NCBI RefSeq assembly: GCF_003402235.1
Contig: NZ_QEWO01000001.1
Location: 682,001-746,000 of the forward strand
DNA: 64,000 nucleotides
DNA from: Parahaliea mediterranea
GTDB taxonomy: Bacteria > Pseudomonadota > Gammaproteobacteria > Pseudomonadales > Halieaceae
Direction: 5' to 3'
Position numbers and translations under genes: made by a program. A model generated the notes under the pieces. The model saw nothing but the letters and a program-made list of their open reading frames with translations, did no database searches and was not told the origin of the DNA. Position 1 is the first letter of the stretch, and each line of letters opens with the position of its first letter. Shown here piece after piece: positions 8,335-17,424 of the stretch.

Positions 8335-9516
8335 ATGAGCCAAGAAGCAGTCGTAATCGTCGCCGGTGCCCGCACTCCCATGGGCGGCCTGCAGGGCGAC
8401 CTGTCCGAGGTCACCGCGCCGGAGCTGGGCGCCACCGCCATCGCCGAAGCCGTTGCCCGCAGCGGCGTTGACGCCGCCGATATCGACGAGGTCTTCATGG
8501 GCTGCGTACTGCCCGCCGGTCTCAAGCAGGGCCCGGCCCGCCAGGCAGCCATCGGCGCGGGCATTCCCAAGAGCACCGGCGCCGTCACCCTCAACAAACT
8601 CTGCGGCAGCGGCATGCAGGCCACTATCTTCGGCTACGACAGCATCGCTGCCGGCACCAACAAGGTGGTGGTAACCGGCGGCATGGAGAGCATGACTAAC
8701 GCGCCCTACGTCCTGCCCGGCGCCCGCAGCGGCCTGCGCGCCGGCCACAAGAATATCTGTGACCACATGTTCCTGGACGGCCTGGAAGACGCCTACACCG
8801 GCCGCGCCATGGGCAGCTTTGCCCAGCAGACCGCCAACGAGCGCGGCCTGACCCGGGAGCAGATGGACGCCTTCGCGGTGGAGTCGCTGACCCGCGCCAA
8901 GCGCGCCATTGAAGACGGCTCCCTGAAAGCCGAGACCGTGCCGGTCACCGTCAAGACCCGCAAGGGCGATGTGGTCGTGGTGGACGACGAGCAGCCCCAC
9001 AAGGCCGCCATCGACAAAATCCCCAACCTGCGCCCGGCCTTTGACAAGGAAGGCACCATTACCGCCGCCAACGCCAGTTCCATCTCCGACGGCGCCAGCG
9101 CCCTGGTGCTGATGGCCGAGAGTGAAGCCGAACGCCGCGGCCTCAAGCCCTTCGCCCGCATCGTGGCCCACGCCCGCCACAGCCAGGAGCCGGCGGAGTT
9201 CACCATCGCCCCCATCGGCGCCATGCAGAAGCTGTTCGAGAAAACCGGCTGGAGCGCCGACAGCGTAGACCTGTTCGAAATCAACGAAGCCTTCGCCATG
9301 GTTACCATGCTGGCCATGCAGGACCTGGGCCTGGATCACGCCAAGGTCAACGTACACGGCGGCGCCTGCGCCCAGGGCCACCCGATTGGCTCCACCGGCT
9401 CGCGCATCATCGTCAGCCTGATGTACGCCCTGCAGAAATACGGCAAAAAACGCGGCGTGGCCGCCCTTTGCATCGGCGGCGGCGAAGCCACCGCTGTTGC
9501 GATCGAGCTGGTTTAA
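8335..9516 (+). CDS. Acetyl-CoA C-acetyltransferase (thiolase)
   Basis: A 393-residue canonical thiolase that condenses or cleaves acyl-CoA by Claisen chemistry in the cytoplasm. Acyl-accepting Cys90 sits in LNKLCGSGMQ, His349 in GHPIGSTGSR and the second active-site Cys379 in CIGGGEATA; the NEAFAM loop is also present. The length is standard. ATG 8335 matches the family start; the ribosome-binding site is weak. A RibB/RibA-like gene follows after 29 bases, so the two are probably co-transcribed. Unlike the two thiolase-fold proteins at 17.4-19.7 kb, this one keeps all catalytic residues. Confidence 0.93.
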   Translation: MSQEAVVIVAGARTPMGGLQGDLSEVTAPELGATAIAEAVARSGVDAADIDEVFMGCVLPAGLKQGPARQAAIGAGIPKSTGAVTLNKLCGSGMQATIFGYDSIAAGTNKVVVTGGMESMTNAPYVLPGARSGLRAGHKNICDHMFLDGLEDAYTGRAMGSFAQQTANERGLTREQMDAFAVESLTRAKRAIEDGSLKAETVPVTVKTRKGDVVVVDDEQPHKAAIDKIPNLRPAFDKEGTITAANASSISDGASALVLMAESEAERRGLKPFARIVAHARHSQEPAEFTIAPIGAMQKLFEKTGWSADSVDLFEINEAFAMVTMLAMQDLGLDHAKVNVHGGACAQGHPIGSTGSRIIVSLMYALQKYGKKRGVAALCIGGGEATAVAIELV

Positions 9517-9545
9517 GCGCGGCGCGAGCCCCTGGAGAGCAGGCC

Positions 9546-10658
9546 ATGGCACTGAGCAGCATCCCCGACATCCTCGACGACATCCGCGCCGGCAAGATGG
9601 TCATCCTGATGGACGACGAGGACCGGGAAAACGAAGGCGACCTGATTGTGGCGGCCCAGGCCGTTACCCCGGAAATCATCACCTTCTTCGCCAGCGAGGC
9701 CTGCGGCCTGATCTGCATGCCCATCACCGAGGAGCGGGCCCGGCGCCTGCAACTGCCGCTGATGGTGCGCGACAACCGCTCCCAGCACGAAACCAACTTC
9801 ACCGTCTCCATCGACGCCGCCGAGCGCAAGGGCCCCGGCATCAGCTCGGTGCAGCGCGCCCACACCGCCCTGAAGGCCGTGGCCGCCGATGCCAAGCCCA
9901 CCGACATCATCCAGCCGGGGCACATCTTCCCGCTGGTGGCCAAGCCCGGCGGCGTTCTGCGCCGCGCCGGCCACACCGAGGCCGGCGTCGACCTGGCGCG
10001 CATGGCCGGCTTTGAGCCGGCGGCGCTGATTGTGGAGATCATGAACGAAGACGGCACCATGGCCCGCCGCCCGCAGTTGGAAGTGTTTGCCGAAAAGCAC
10101 GGCCTGCGCATGGGCACCATTGCCGACCTCATCGAATACCGCGCCCTGCACGAACAATCGGTGGAACTCACCGACAGCAAAACCGTGGACACCGAATTCG
10201 GCCCCTTTGAGCTGCACACCTTCCGCGACCTGGTGGACGACACCCTGCACTTCGCCATGACCCGCGGCGACATCCGCGAGGACACCGCCTGCCTGGTGCG
10301 GGTGCAGACCGTCAACACCCTGCGCGATGTGCTGGGCACCCGTATCGACGGCTCCGAGGGCTGGTCCTACCGGCGCGCCATGGAGAGAGTGGCCCAGGAG
10401 GGCTGCGGCGCGGTGATCCTGATCGGCCAGGACCACGATACCGCCGCCCTGCTGGAAGAAGTGCGCCAGTTCCCCGAGCCGCCACAGGTCACTGGCCCCG
10501 TCAGCACCGACGGCACCCAGAACTACCGGGTGATCGGCACCGGCTCGCAGATTCTGAAGCGGCTGGGCGTGGGCAAAATGCGCCTGATGTCAGCGCCGGT
10601 ACACTTCAATGCGCTGTCGGGCTTCAACCTGGAAGTGACGGAGTTTGTGCAGCCCTGA
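9546..10658 (+). CDS. ribB: 3,4-dihydroxy-2-butanone-4-phosphate synthase with degenerate GTP cyclohydrolase II domain
   Basis: 370 residues. The N-terminal ~200 residues are the RibB domain that makes the four-carbon precursor of riboflavin from ribulose 5-phosphate; the acidic loop DDEDRENEGDL (23-33) and the substrate-binding RAGHTEAGVDLAR are intact. The C-terminal ~170 residues align with GTP cyclohydrolase II, but the Zn-binding cysteines and the RVHSEC segment are gone (the region reads LVRVQTVNTLRDVLG), so that half should not cyclise GTP. Such RibBA-like hybrids are known in gammaproteobacteria. The location behind a thiolase gene, rather than in a riboflavin operon, is unusual. It ends at a clear terminator. 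Confidence 0.9.
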   Translation: MALSSIPDILDDIRAGKMVILMDDEDRENEGDLIVAAQAVTPEIITFFASEACGLICMPITEERARRLQLPLMVRDNRSQHETNFTVSIDAAERKGPGISSVQRAHTALKAVAADAKPTDIIQPGHIFPLVAKPGGVLRRAGHTEAGVDLARMAGFEPAALIVEIMNEDGTMARRPQLEVFAEKHGLRMGTIADLIEYRALHEQSVELTDSKTVDTEFGPFELHTFRDLVDDTLHFAMTRGDIREDTACLVRVQTVNTLRDVLGTRIDGSEGWSYRRAMERVAQEGCGAVILIGQDHDTAALLEEVRQFPEPPQVTGPVSTDGTQNYRVIGTGSQILKRLGVGKMRLMSAPVHFNALSGFNLEVTEFVQP

Positions 10659-10684
10659 GTTGGGCTGCACGGTAGTGATTTACA

Positions 10685-10707
10685 GGGCGCCGGCGGCGCC
10701 CTTTTTT
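10685..10707 (+). terminator. Intrinsic terminator after the thiolase-ribB pair
   Basis: A 7-bp GC stem (10685-10691 with 10695-10701, loop GGC) is followed directly by six T (10702-10707). It is 27 bases past the ribB stop codon. Confidence 0.85.
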
Positions 10708-10737
10708 GTGGCCTGTCGTTCTATTCAGCCAGCCGCC

Positions 10738-13188
10738 CTACTCCTCCACATGCTCCCGGCGCAGTTCCTGGGCGTCGCGGTCGCTCTCGCAGTAGGGCAT
10801 GTCAATCCACCCGGACTGTGAATACAGCGCGGTGCTGTCGGCATAGTGCTGGGAGGCCGGGTCGGTGGACTGGGAATAGGTCAGGATGGCGTAGGCGTCC
10901 GGGCAGTCGCTCTCTTCCCAGGTCACGGCCTGGATGTAGCTGTTGCCGGTGAAGATGTCGGTGTAGCCCTCGCCCTCCACCAGCGGTGAATAGATGGCGC
11001 TGAACATAAAGCCGCCGGAGCCGCCGTGGATGCCGTAGCGCTCGCCGTTCTTTTCGTCGTACTGCACTTCGCCCCAGGGGCGATCCATGGGAATGCCCGC
11101 ATCCGCGAGGCGGTTGACGGCTTCTACCAGGGATTGCAGTACGGCGTTGGCCACCGCTTCGTCGGCCACGTTCAGCTGACGCGGGGTGTTGACCGGGTCG
11201 GCGGGGTTGAAGGGCACGGCCCACTGGTTGTCGGTGCCGTTAAAGGCATTCCAGAACTCGTAGAAAATATGCGCGCCTACGCTGTCGAGGCGGTGGGCCT
11301 TGTCCCAACCGGCCAGTACGTTGCAGGCTTCCTCGGCCAGTGAGATACCCTCGCCCTCTCCGTAAGCAGACCAGTCCTCCACCCCCTGGCACAGGGCGAC
11401 CACATCGTCCGCCACCTGCTGGGCGGTGTAGTTGGTGGCCTGGTACAGCAGGGTGCGCAGGTTGTCGATGTTAAAGCCGGGCTCGCCCAGGCCATCGGTG
11501 CCGGCCAGACGGCGCTCGGCCTGGTCGAAGGTCTGACGGGTGCGCAGGGTCTGCTCTACTTCTTCGCGGCCGATCACCGGCGAAAAGCCGGTCAGCAGCC
11601 GATCGGGGTTGGCCAGCCAGTAGCTGTCGTTGGCGTTGGCGCCGTAGTTGCGGGTTTCCAGCTTGGGCAGGCTGTCGTAGCCGAAGATACCCTCTGCCGT
11701 GCCCTCGTCGCTGCCCCACTCGCAGGCGGAGTCGGAGCCGTCCATGGTCACGTAGCCAAAGTCGGTAAGCAGGGTCTGCAGGGTGCCGCGAATGCAGTCG
11801 CTGTACTGGTTGACGCTGACATGGGGCACCACCGAGATATCGCCATAGAAGGCATCGCCGTAGCGGTCGGCGGCAATGGTGTTGACCCAGGGAATGCCCA
11901 GCGGGCGCAGGGCCTCCTTGAATTCGCCAAGGTCGTCGGCGCTGCCCATGGCAATCCACTGGTCCATGCCGCGCAGGTTGTCGAGGTTGGCGTCGCGGTA
12001 GGTCAGCAGGGTGCCCACGCCGTTGGGCCAGCCGCCGAGCAGGGGCGACACGGTGCCCAGGTCCACAATGGGGCCGAAGTGGCTGAGGTAGAAGGTGTAG
12101 TCCACGGTTTCAATGCTGCCGTCATCGGCTACGCGCTCGGCGGAAACGGTCTCGGCGGTAATCTCCCGCAACTCGCCGTCGTAGACATATTCCAGGGGGT
12201 TGTCCGGGTTCAGTTCCAACTCGTAGAAGGTGAAGCGGGTGCCGGTGCTGACGGTGTGGGTCCAGGCCAGGTTCTGGTTGAAGCCGATGGTATTCACCGG
12301 CAGGCCCGCCAGGGTGGCGCCCATCACGTTGTACTCGTCGCCCAGGGTGAGGTGCGACATGAACCAGCGCAGGTTGCCCTGCCAGGGAAAGTGCGGGTTG
12401 CCCAGCAGCAGGCCGCTGCTGCCCTGGGCGGCGTCGGCGCCCAGGGCGTAGGCGTTGCTACCCATGGTTTCATGGGTCGGGAAGTTAAGCCCGGCCACCA
12501 CCGTCTCGCGATCCAGGGCGGCAATCAGCTGCTCGGAATCCGCCGGGGTTTCCAGGTTCAGCACCACGCCTTCGGGGGGCGTAACGGCAGTGGCAAAATC
12601 CGCCAGCGGGCCGCTGCTGCCGCGCAGCACGGCCTTGTGCATCAGGCGTCCGATATCCGCCGCGCTCACCTCGCGCACCCATTCGGCGCCGCGGCAGCCC
12701 TCTTCCCCTTCGGCCAGGTTGTCCACGCCGGTCTCACGCAGGTAGCGGTTCATGCCGGCGGCGTAACCGCTGGCCAGGTCCAGCACTTTGTCGGAGGCGG
12801 CGTCGAAGAAGATCCGCTCAATGCGCTCGTCGCTGTTGAACAGCTTGTACACAAAGTCTTCGTTGAGGTTGCCCTCGTCACCCAGGTAACGGGCGGACTC
12901 GCCGGCGGCGCGCACAAACTCCTTCATTGCCACGCAGAAGTTCTGCTGGGCATAGGCGTAGCCGTAACCGTAGCCAAGGCTGCCCCAGTCCTGGGCGGTG
13001 ATGTGGGGAATACCGTATTCGGTCCAGACGATGTCGGCCTGGTAGGTCAGCTCCGGCTCCGGCGGAGGCGGCGGCTCGGGCGGGTTGTTGCCGCCACTGT
13101 CGGAGGAATCGGAACAGGCGGCCAGCACGGCAGCCCCCAGCAGAAAAGAGCAGAGGCGCACGCGGGCGCCCGGTAGGGTCGGCTTCAT
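10738..13188 (-). CDS. Penicillin acylase-family Ntn-hydrolase, lipoprotein
   Basis: An 816-residue secreted amidase of the penicillin G acylase/AHL acylase superfamily. The signal peptide ends in the lipobox LAAC with Cys25 as the lipidated residue, followed by a low-complexity Gly/Pro/Glu linker to about residue 46. The precursor is expected to cut itself before Ser244 in HETMGSNAYALG; that Ser, followed by Asn-Ala, is the family nucleophile at the start of the beta chain. NPHFPW and the later LANPDR segment also fit. Relatives hydrolyse beta-lactams, acyl-homoserine lactones or cyclic lipopeptides; the substrate here is not known. It is transcribed alone, convergent with ribB. Confidence 0.87.
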   Translation of the reverse strand: MKPTLPGARVRLCSFLLGAAVLAACSDSSDSGGNNPPEPPPPPEPELTYQADIVWTEYGIPHITAQDWGSLGYGYGYAYAQQNFCVAMKEFVRAAGESARYLGDEGNLNEDFVYKLFNSDERIERIFFDAASDKVLDLASGYAAGMNRYLRETGVDNLAEGEEGCRGAEWVREVSAADIGRLMHKAVLRGSSGPLADFATAVTPPEGVVLNLETPADSEQLIAALDRETVVAGLNFPTHETMGSNAYALGADAAQGSSGLLLGNPHFPWQGNLRWFMSHLTLGDEYNVMGATLAGLPVNTIGFNQNLAWTHTVSTGTRFTFYELELNPDNPLEYVYDGELREITAETVSAERVADDGSIETVDYTFYLSHFGPIVDLGTVSPLLGGWPNGVGTLLTYRDANLDNLRGMDQWIAMGSADDLGEFKEALRPLGIPWVNTIAADRYGDAFYGDISVVPHVSVNQYSDCIRGTLQTLLTDFGYVTMDGSDSACEWGSDEGTAEGIFGYDSLPKLETRNYGANANDSYWLANPDRLLTGFSPVIGREEVEQTLRTRQTFDQAERRLAGTDGLGEPGFNIDNLRTLLYQATNYTAQQVADDVVALCQGVEDWSAYGEGEGISLAEEACNVLAGWDKAHRLDSVGAHIFYEFWNAFNGTDNQWAVPFNPADPVNTPRQLNVADEAVANAVLQSLVEAVNRLADAGIPMDRPWGEVQYDEKNGERYGIHGGSGGFMFSAIYSPLVEGEGYTDIFTGNSYIQAVTWEESDCPDAYAILTYSQSTDPASQHYADSTALYSQSGWIDMPYCESDRDAQELRREHVEE

Positions 13189-13297
13189 GGGCTCTTCCTT
13201 ATGTTTTATGTTTTTCAGGTCCCGGGAGTCGCCGCCGGCGAATTGACAGCGCTCACATTGGCCAAGGATGGCACGGGCGCCGGCAGGCGTCCAGCGC

Positions 13298-14050
13298 TCA
13301 GAATCGCGGCTCGCGCTTCTCCATTATGGCCATCACCGCCTCGATATTTTCCGCCGAGCCGGCCTGGCGCAGCATGGCCGCCTGCTCCGCCTGAAAGGCG
13401 GCGTCGATGGCGGCCCGGTGCGGCAGGCGCAGGCAGCGCTTGATTTCGCGCAGCCCGCTCAGGGGCCAGCGCGCCACCGCCGCGGCCCGTGCCAGGGCGC
13501 GCTCAAGCAACTCGGCATCGCTCACCACTTCCAGCGCCAGGCCAAGGGCCACGGCGCGCTCAGCGTCTATCCAGTCGGCGCTGTAGAACAGCTCCGCCGC
13601 CCGCTGGGCGCCGATATTGGCCTGCAGCATGTAGCTGCTGGCCCACTCCGGCGGCAGGGCCAGGGCGGCAAAGGGCAGGCGCAGGCGCAGGCTGTCGCCG
13701 GCGTAGACCATGTCGGCATGGAACAGCACCGTGGCACCGCCCCCCACCGCCACGCCGTGGGCGGCAGCAATCAGCGGCTTGTCGAAGTCCGCCACTGCAC
13801 GGGCGGCGGACTCGAAGGGGTGCTCCTCTTCGCCGCTGTCGCCAAAGCTGGCAAGGTCGACCCCGGCGCTGAAGTTATCCCCCGCCCCGTGCAGCACCAC
13901 GCAGCGCACGCTGTCGTCGTCGGCGGCGGCCTTGAAGGCCTCGCGCAGGGCAATCCACAGGCCGTTGTCGATGGCGTTTTTCTTCTGCGGGCGGTTGATG
14001 GTCAGCTGCAGCACGGCCCCGTGATGCTGCCTGAGCAATGTGTCGCTCAT
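13298..14050 (-). CDS. Enoyl-CoA hydratase/isomerase (crotonase) family protein
   Basis: 250 residues, last gene of the 20.6-13.3 kb catabolic operon. The crotonase fold is clear: TINRPQKKNAID at the N-terminus, the first oxyanion-hole segment HGAGDNFSAGVDLASF, and AAAHGVAVGGGATVLFHADMVYAG forming the second. The Glu pair typical of true hydratases is not evident, and LALPPEWASSYML replaces the usual G..P..G motif, so the reaction could be isomerisation or another crotonase activity. ATG 14050 overlaps the nitroreductase stop by four bases (ATGA), which indicates translational coupling. Confidence 0.87.
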   Translation of the reverse strand: MSDTLLRQHHGAVLQLTINRPQKKNAIDNGLWIALREAFKAAADDDSVRCVVLHGAGDNFSAGVDLASFGDSGEEEHPFESAARAVADFDKPLIAAAHGVAVGGGATVLFHADMVYAGDSLRLRLPFAALALPPEWASSYMLQANIGAQRAAELFYSADWIDAERAVALGLALEVVSDAELLERALARAAAVARWPLSGLREIKRCLRLPHRAAIDAAFQAEQAAMLRQAGSAENIEAVMAIMEKREPRF

Positions 14051-14730
14051 GGTGTGTCTCCGTGAAACTGCACAAAGTCCGCCAGGGCGGCGCGATCGGT
14101 TGTGCAATGGTTGGCCGGGTGGCCCAGGTCGGGATGGCCGAAGGACAGGCCAAACAGCAGTTTGTTGTTCGCCGGCACGCCCAGTGCCTGGCGCACCGGT
14201 TCGGCAAAAAAGCTGAGCGCCGTTTGGGGGCAACTGCCAAGGCCGTGGGCGGTAATGGCCAGCATCAGGGTCTGGGCGAACATGCCGAGGTCCGCCGCCT
14301 CGCGCAGGCCAAAGGGCTCGGGCAAAAACAGAAAGGCCACGTGGGGGGCGTCGAAGAAGGTGAAGTTGCGCATGAAGGTTTCGTGGCGGGCGGCCTTGTC
14401 TTCCCGGGCGATGCCCTGGGCATCGTAGAGCGCCTTGGCGGCGCCGTACTGACGATCCTTGTACACACCTTCGTAGCTGCCATCGTAGGGGAAGTCCATG
14501 CTGATCTCGCCAGCCATGAATTTCTGCGGCAGGCTCTGGCGCAGTTGCTCCAGCACCGCCCCCGAGGCGACATGCACCTGCCAGGGCTGGGTGTTGCAGT
14601 TGCTGGGCGCACGGGCGGCATCGGTAAAAATGGACTCCAGCGTGGCCCGGGCCACGGGCTCGGGGGTAAAGGCCCGCAGGGAACGGCGCCCGGCCACAAC
14701 GGCACTGAAAACACTGGCCTGGTCGGTCAT
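14047..14730 (-). CDS. Nitroreductase-family flavoprotein
   Basis: 227 residues with the FMN-binding nitroreductase fold: RRSLRAFTPEPV at the N-terminus, the ARAPSNCNTQPWQVHV FMN loop, and AHGLGSCPQTALSFF near residue 170. The family includes NAD(P)H-dependent nitro, quinone and enoate reductases. In a CoA-dependent degradation operon it could reduce a ring or enone intermediate; this is inference. Its stop overlaps the next crotonase start by four bases. A 120-base gap with an inverted repeat separates it from the upstream crotonase gene. Confidence 0.87.
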   Translation of the reverse strand: MTDQASVFSAVVAGRRSLRAFTPEPVARATLESIFTDAARAPSNCNTQPWQVHVASGAVLEQLRQSLPQKFMAGEISMDFPYDGSYEGVYKDRQYGAAKALYDAQGIAREDKAARHETFMRNFTFFDAPHVAFLFLPEPFGLREAADLGMFAQTLMLAITAHGLGSCPQTALSFFAEPVRQALGVPANNKLLFGLSFGHPDLGHPANHCTTDRAALADFVQFHGDTP

Positions 14731-14807
14731 AGGGCTATCTCTCTTGTTGGGGGTTTCATTCAGATGGTACAGCGCACAGCGGGTAGCACAGCCGGTGGTG
14801 TTGTGGC

Positions 14808-14828
14808 GCCAGCGCAGCCTGCGCTGGC
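14808..14828. repeat. Perfect 10-bp inverted repeat, 1-base centre
   Basis: GCCAGCGCAG at 14808-14817 is repeated inverted at 14819-14828. It lies between the crotonase stop (14851) and the nitroreductase start (14730). There is no T-tract, so it may be an operator or RNA-processing hairpin rather than a terminator. Confidence 0.5.
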
Positions 14829-14850
14829 CGGCGCCTGATCACTCAAGCCG

Positions 14851-15666
14851 TCATTCGCCCTTGAAGACTGCCGGGCGTTTTTCCTTGAAGGCCCGCATGC
14901 CCTCTTTGGCATCGGCCGAGGCGAACACGGGCCCGGCGAGGGCGTCGGACGCCGCCATTGCGGCGGCCTCCTCCATGTCTTCCTGCTGCTCGCGCAACGA
15001 GCGGGTGACCGCCTTCACGGCCAGGGGGCCGTTCTGGCAGATGCGCCGGGCCATGCCCAGGGCCGCCGTCAGCGCCTCGCCCGGTTGCACAATGCGGTTG
15101 ATCAGCCCGTATTCCAGGGCCCGCTGGGCGCTCATGTGCTCGCCGCACAGCAGCAACTCGGCGGCAATGCAGTAGGGGATCTGGCGCCGCAGGCGCACAG
15201 TGGAGCCGCCCATGGGGTACAGCCCCCGGGCCACTTCGGTCACGCCGAACACGGCGTCTTCGGCGGCAATGCGAATGTCGGTGCCCTGCAATATCTCGGT
15301 GCCCCCCGCCAGGGCGTAGCCCTCCACCGCCAGCAGGATGGGTTTGCAGGGGCGGTTGTCACGCAGCAGGGCCTGCCAGTGCACGTTGGGCACCTCGCTC
15401 ATCACCTGCATGAAGTCGTCGTTGGCCTGTTGCCCGTCCGGGCCGGCCTTCAGGTCCATGCCCGCACAGAAGGTGTCGCCATTGGCGGTGAGAATGGCGC
15501 AGTACAGTTCGTCGTCCTCGTCCAGCCGCCGCCAGGCGCGGTACATGCCCAGCAGCATGGCGGGGGTAAAGGCGTTTTTTGCCTCCGGCCGGTTGAGGGT
15601 GACGATCAGCACGTGGCCGTCCTGTTCCACGATGCAATTCTCGGTGCTGATATCCAGCTCGTTCAA
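14851..15666 (-). CDS. Enoyl-CoA hydratase-like crotonase
   Basis: 271 residues. LIVTLNRPEAKNAFTPAM, TANGDTFCAGMDLKAG (first oxyanion hole) and EGYALAGGTEILQGTDIRIA (second) mark a crotonase. The active-site region reads GVTEVARGLYPMGGS, which holds a Glu and the G-x-x-P-x-GG turn of hydratases. I chose the TTG start at 15666 because GGAGGT (15678-15673) sits six bases upstream, an ideal spacing, and the protein then begins where crotonases normally do. A TTG at 15705 overlapping the acyl-CoA synthetase stop is the alternative. It likely hydrates the enoyl-CoA made from the substrate activated by the upstream ligase. Confidence 0.88.
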   Translation of the reverse strand: MNELDISTENCIVEQDGHVLIVTLNRPEAKNAFTPAMLLGMYRAWRRLDEDDELYCAILTANGDTFCAGMDLKAGPDGQQANDDFMQVMSEVPNVHWQALLRDNRPCKPILLAVEGYALAGGTEILQGTDIRIAAEDAVFGVTEVARGLYPMGGSTVRLRRQIPYCIAAELLLCGEHMSAQRALEYGLINRIVQPGEALTAALGMARRICQNGPLAVKAVTRSLREQQEDMEEAAAMAASDALAGPVFASADAKEGMRAFKEKRPAVFKGE

Positions 15667-15701
15667 ATCCTTACCTCCGCCCACACGCTGTACCACGTGC
15701 T

Positions 15702-17330
15702 TCAATTGACAATGTGGCGCCGGGACAGGGCCAGCTCCAGGGCCTTCGGGTAGGCCGGCTTGCCGCTTGGTGCCCGCGGCACCTCCGCCACCAGGTGCAG
15801 CTCCCTGGGAATCTTGTAACCCGCCACGTGTTCCCGCGCAACGCTCTGCAGCGAATCCAACGTCAGTGTCTGGCCCGGGCGGGCCGCCACCACGGCGGTA
15901 ACCTTGCTGCCCAGGCGCTCGTCGGGCGTGGCCACCACCAGGCAGTCGAACACGGCAGGGTGGGTTTTCAGCGCCTGCTCTACCTCTTCAGGATAGACCT
16001 TCTCGCCGCCGGTGTTGATGCAATTACTGCCGCGGCCAAACACGGTGATGGTGTCGTCCTCTTCCAGGCGCGCCTCATCGCCGGTCAGCAGCCAGCGCGC
16101 GCCGTCCACCAGCACGAAGGTTTTGGCGGTTTTTTCCGGGTCGTTGTAATAGCCCACCGGAATGTGGCCGCCGCGGGAGAAAATGCCCGTCTCGCCGTGG
16201 CCGGCCTGGCGCCACTGGCCCTCGCCGGCCTCCACCAGCACCGACATGGTGTCGTTGCGCGGCACGTTGCCCAGGCCCTCGCCGCGCTTGTTGCCGCCGT
16301 CGATGCCCATGGCGCCACCCTCGGAGGAGCCGAAGGAGTTGGTGATGAAGGCGTTGGGAAAGTGCGCCTTGAAGGCCGCCTGCTTGCTTTCGGAGAATAC
16401 CGCGCCGCCGGAGCCGATGTTGAAGATGCTGCTGAGTTCCCAGCGATTCGGGTTGGCTTCCAGGGTTTCCAGCAGCGGGATCGCCATGGCGTCGCCCACA
16501 ATGGTCACCGAGTTGACCTTTTCCTGCTCCACGATGCTCCACACTTCCTCGCCCACCAGCGAATGGTGGGGGTTCAGCACCACGGTGTTGCCAGCCAGCA
16601 GCTGGATGCAGGCATACCACCAGCAGGCGCCGTGCATCAGCGGGGCCAGGGCCATGCCGATGATGGGGAAATCACCCACCCGGGATGCAATCTGCTCAGG
16701 TTCGGTGATGGCGCCGTCGGGGTGGTACCAGCCGCCACCGCCCATGGCGGCGTAAAACACCGCCTTGTGGGGCCACATGACCCCCTTGGGCATGCCAGTG
16801 GTGCCGCCGGTGTAAAGCACAAACAGGTCGTCGTCGGCACGCTCGTCGAAGTCGCGCTCAACGCTCTGGCCGCCCAGCACCGCTTCGTACTCGGCGCTGC
16901 CCACGGCGCCGGCATCCGCGCCGCTGTCGTCGTCCACATATACCAGGGTTTTCAGATCCGCGGCGGCATCGCGCACTTCGGCGATGTGAGGCGCAAATTC
17001 GCGGTGGTGAATGCAGGCCACCATGTTGGCATTGTCGAAGATGTACAGCAGTTCGTCGCGCACGTAGCGGTAGTTGACGTTGATCGGCACGGCCCGCAAC
17101 TTGAAGCAAGCCAGCATGCCTTCCAGGTATTCGTTGCAATTGAACAGGTACAGTCCGACGTGATCGCCAGCCCCGACACCCTGGCTGGCCAGGTAGTGGG
17201 CCAGCTGGTTGGCGCGTTGCTCCAGCTGGGCGTAGGTGGCGCGCTGTTCGCCGCACACCAGTGCGTCGCGGGTGGGCACTTTGTCGGCGACCATTTCAAA
17301 CAGGTCGGCAATGTTGAAATGCCTGGTCAT
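15702..17330 (-). CDS. AMP-forming acyl-CoA synthetase
   Basis: 542 residues of the ANL superfamily: activates a carboxylic acid through an acyl-adenylate to the CoA thioester. The phosphate-binding loop YTGGTTGMPKG is near residue 175, NSFGSSEGG forms the A5-like adenine site, LTGDEARLEEDDTITVFGRGSN holds the A7/A8 hinge, and the catalytic Lys lies in APSGKPAYPKA near the end. Overall it resembles the FadD19/FadD3-type synthetases of sterol and terpenoid catabolism more than long-chain FadD. It sits in the operon between thiolase-fold proteins and crotonases, so it is the likely entry step. The specific acid is unknown. Confidence 0.9.
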   Translation of the reverse strand: MTRHFNIADLFEMVADKVPTRDALVCGEQRATYAQLEQRANQLAHYLASQGVGAGDHVGLYLFNCNEYLEGMLACFKLRAVPINVNYRYVRDELLYIFDNANMVACIHHREFAPHIAEVRDAAADLKTLVYVDDDSGADAGAVGSAEYEAVLGGQSVERDFDERADDDLFVLYTGGTTGMPKGVMWPHKAVFYAAMGGGGWYHPDGAITEPEQIASRVGDFPIIGMALAPLMHGACWWYACIQLLAGNTVVLNPHHSLVGEEVWSIVEQEKVNSVTIVGDAMAIPLLETLEANPNRWELSSIFNIGSGGAVFSESKQAAFKAHFPNAFITNSFGSSEGGAMGIDGGNKRGEGLGNVPRNDTMSVLVEAGEGQWRQAGHGETGIFSRGGHIPVGYYNDPEKTAKTFVLVDGARWLLTGDEARLEEDDTITVFGRGSNCINTGGEKVYPEEVEQALKTHPAVFDCLVVATPDERLGSKVTAVVAARPGQTLTLDSLQSVAREHVAGYKIPRELHLVAEVPRAPSGKPAYPKALELALSRRHIVN

Positions 17331-17424
17331 GGCGTTTTCCTTGGGTGATAACTACATACTAGACGGAAGCGCTGCCCCGTCCAGCCGCGCACAATGGGCT
17401 CGGCCGGGGCGGCGCTGGATGGCA

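Noticed and set aside
9546-10658. Functional bifunctional RibBA
   Set aside because: The GTP cyclohydrolase II cysteines and the RVHSEC motif are missing, so only RibB activity is supported.
11821-13176. A 451-codon plus-strand frame opposite the penicillin-acylase gene
   Set aside because: Low-complexity Gly/Val/His/Gln composition, antisense to a well-supported lipoprotein gene; not a real protein.
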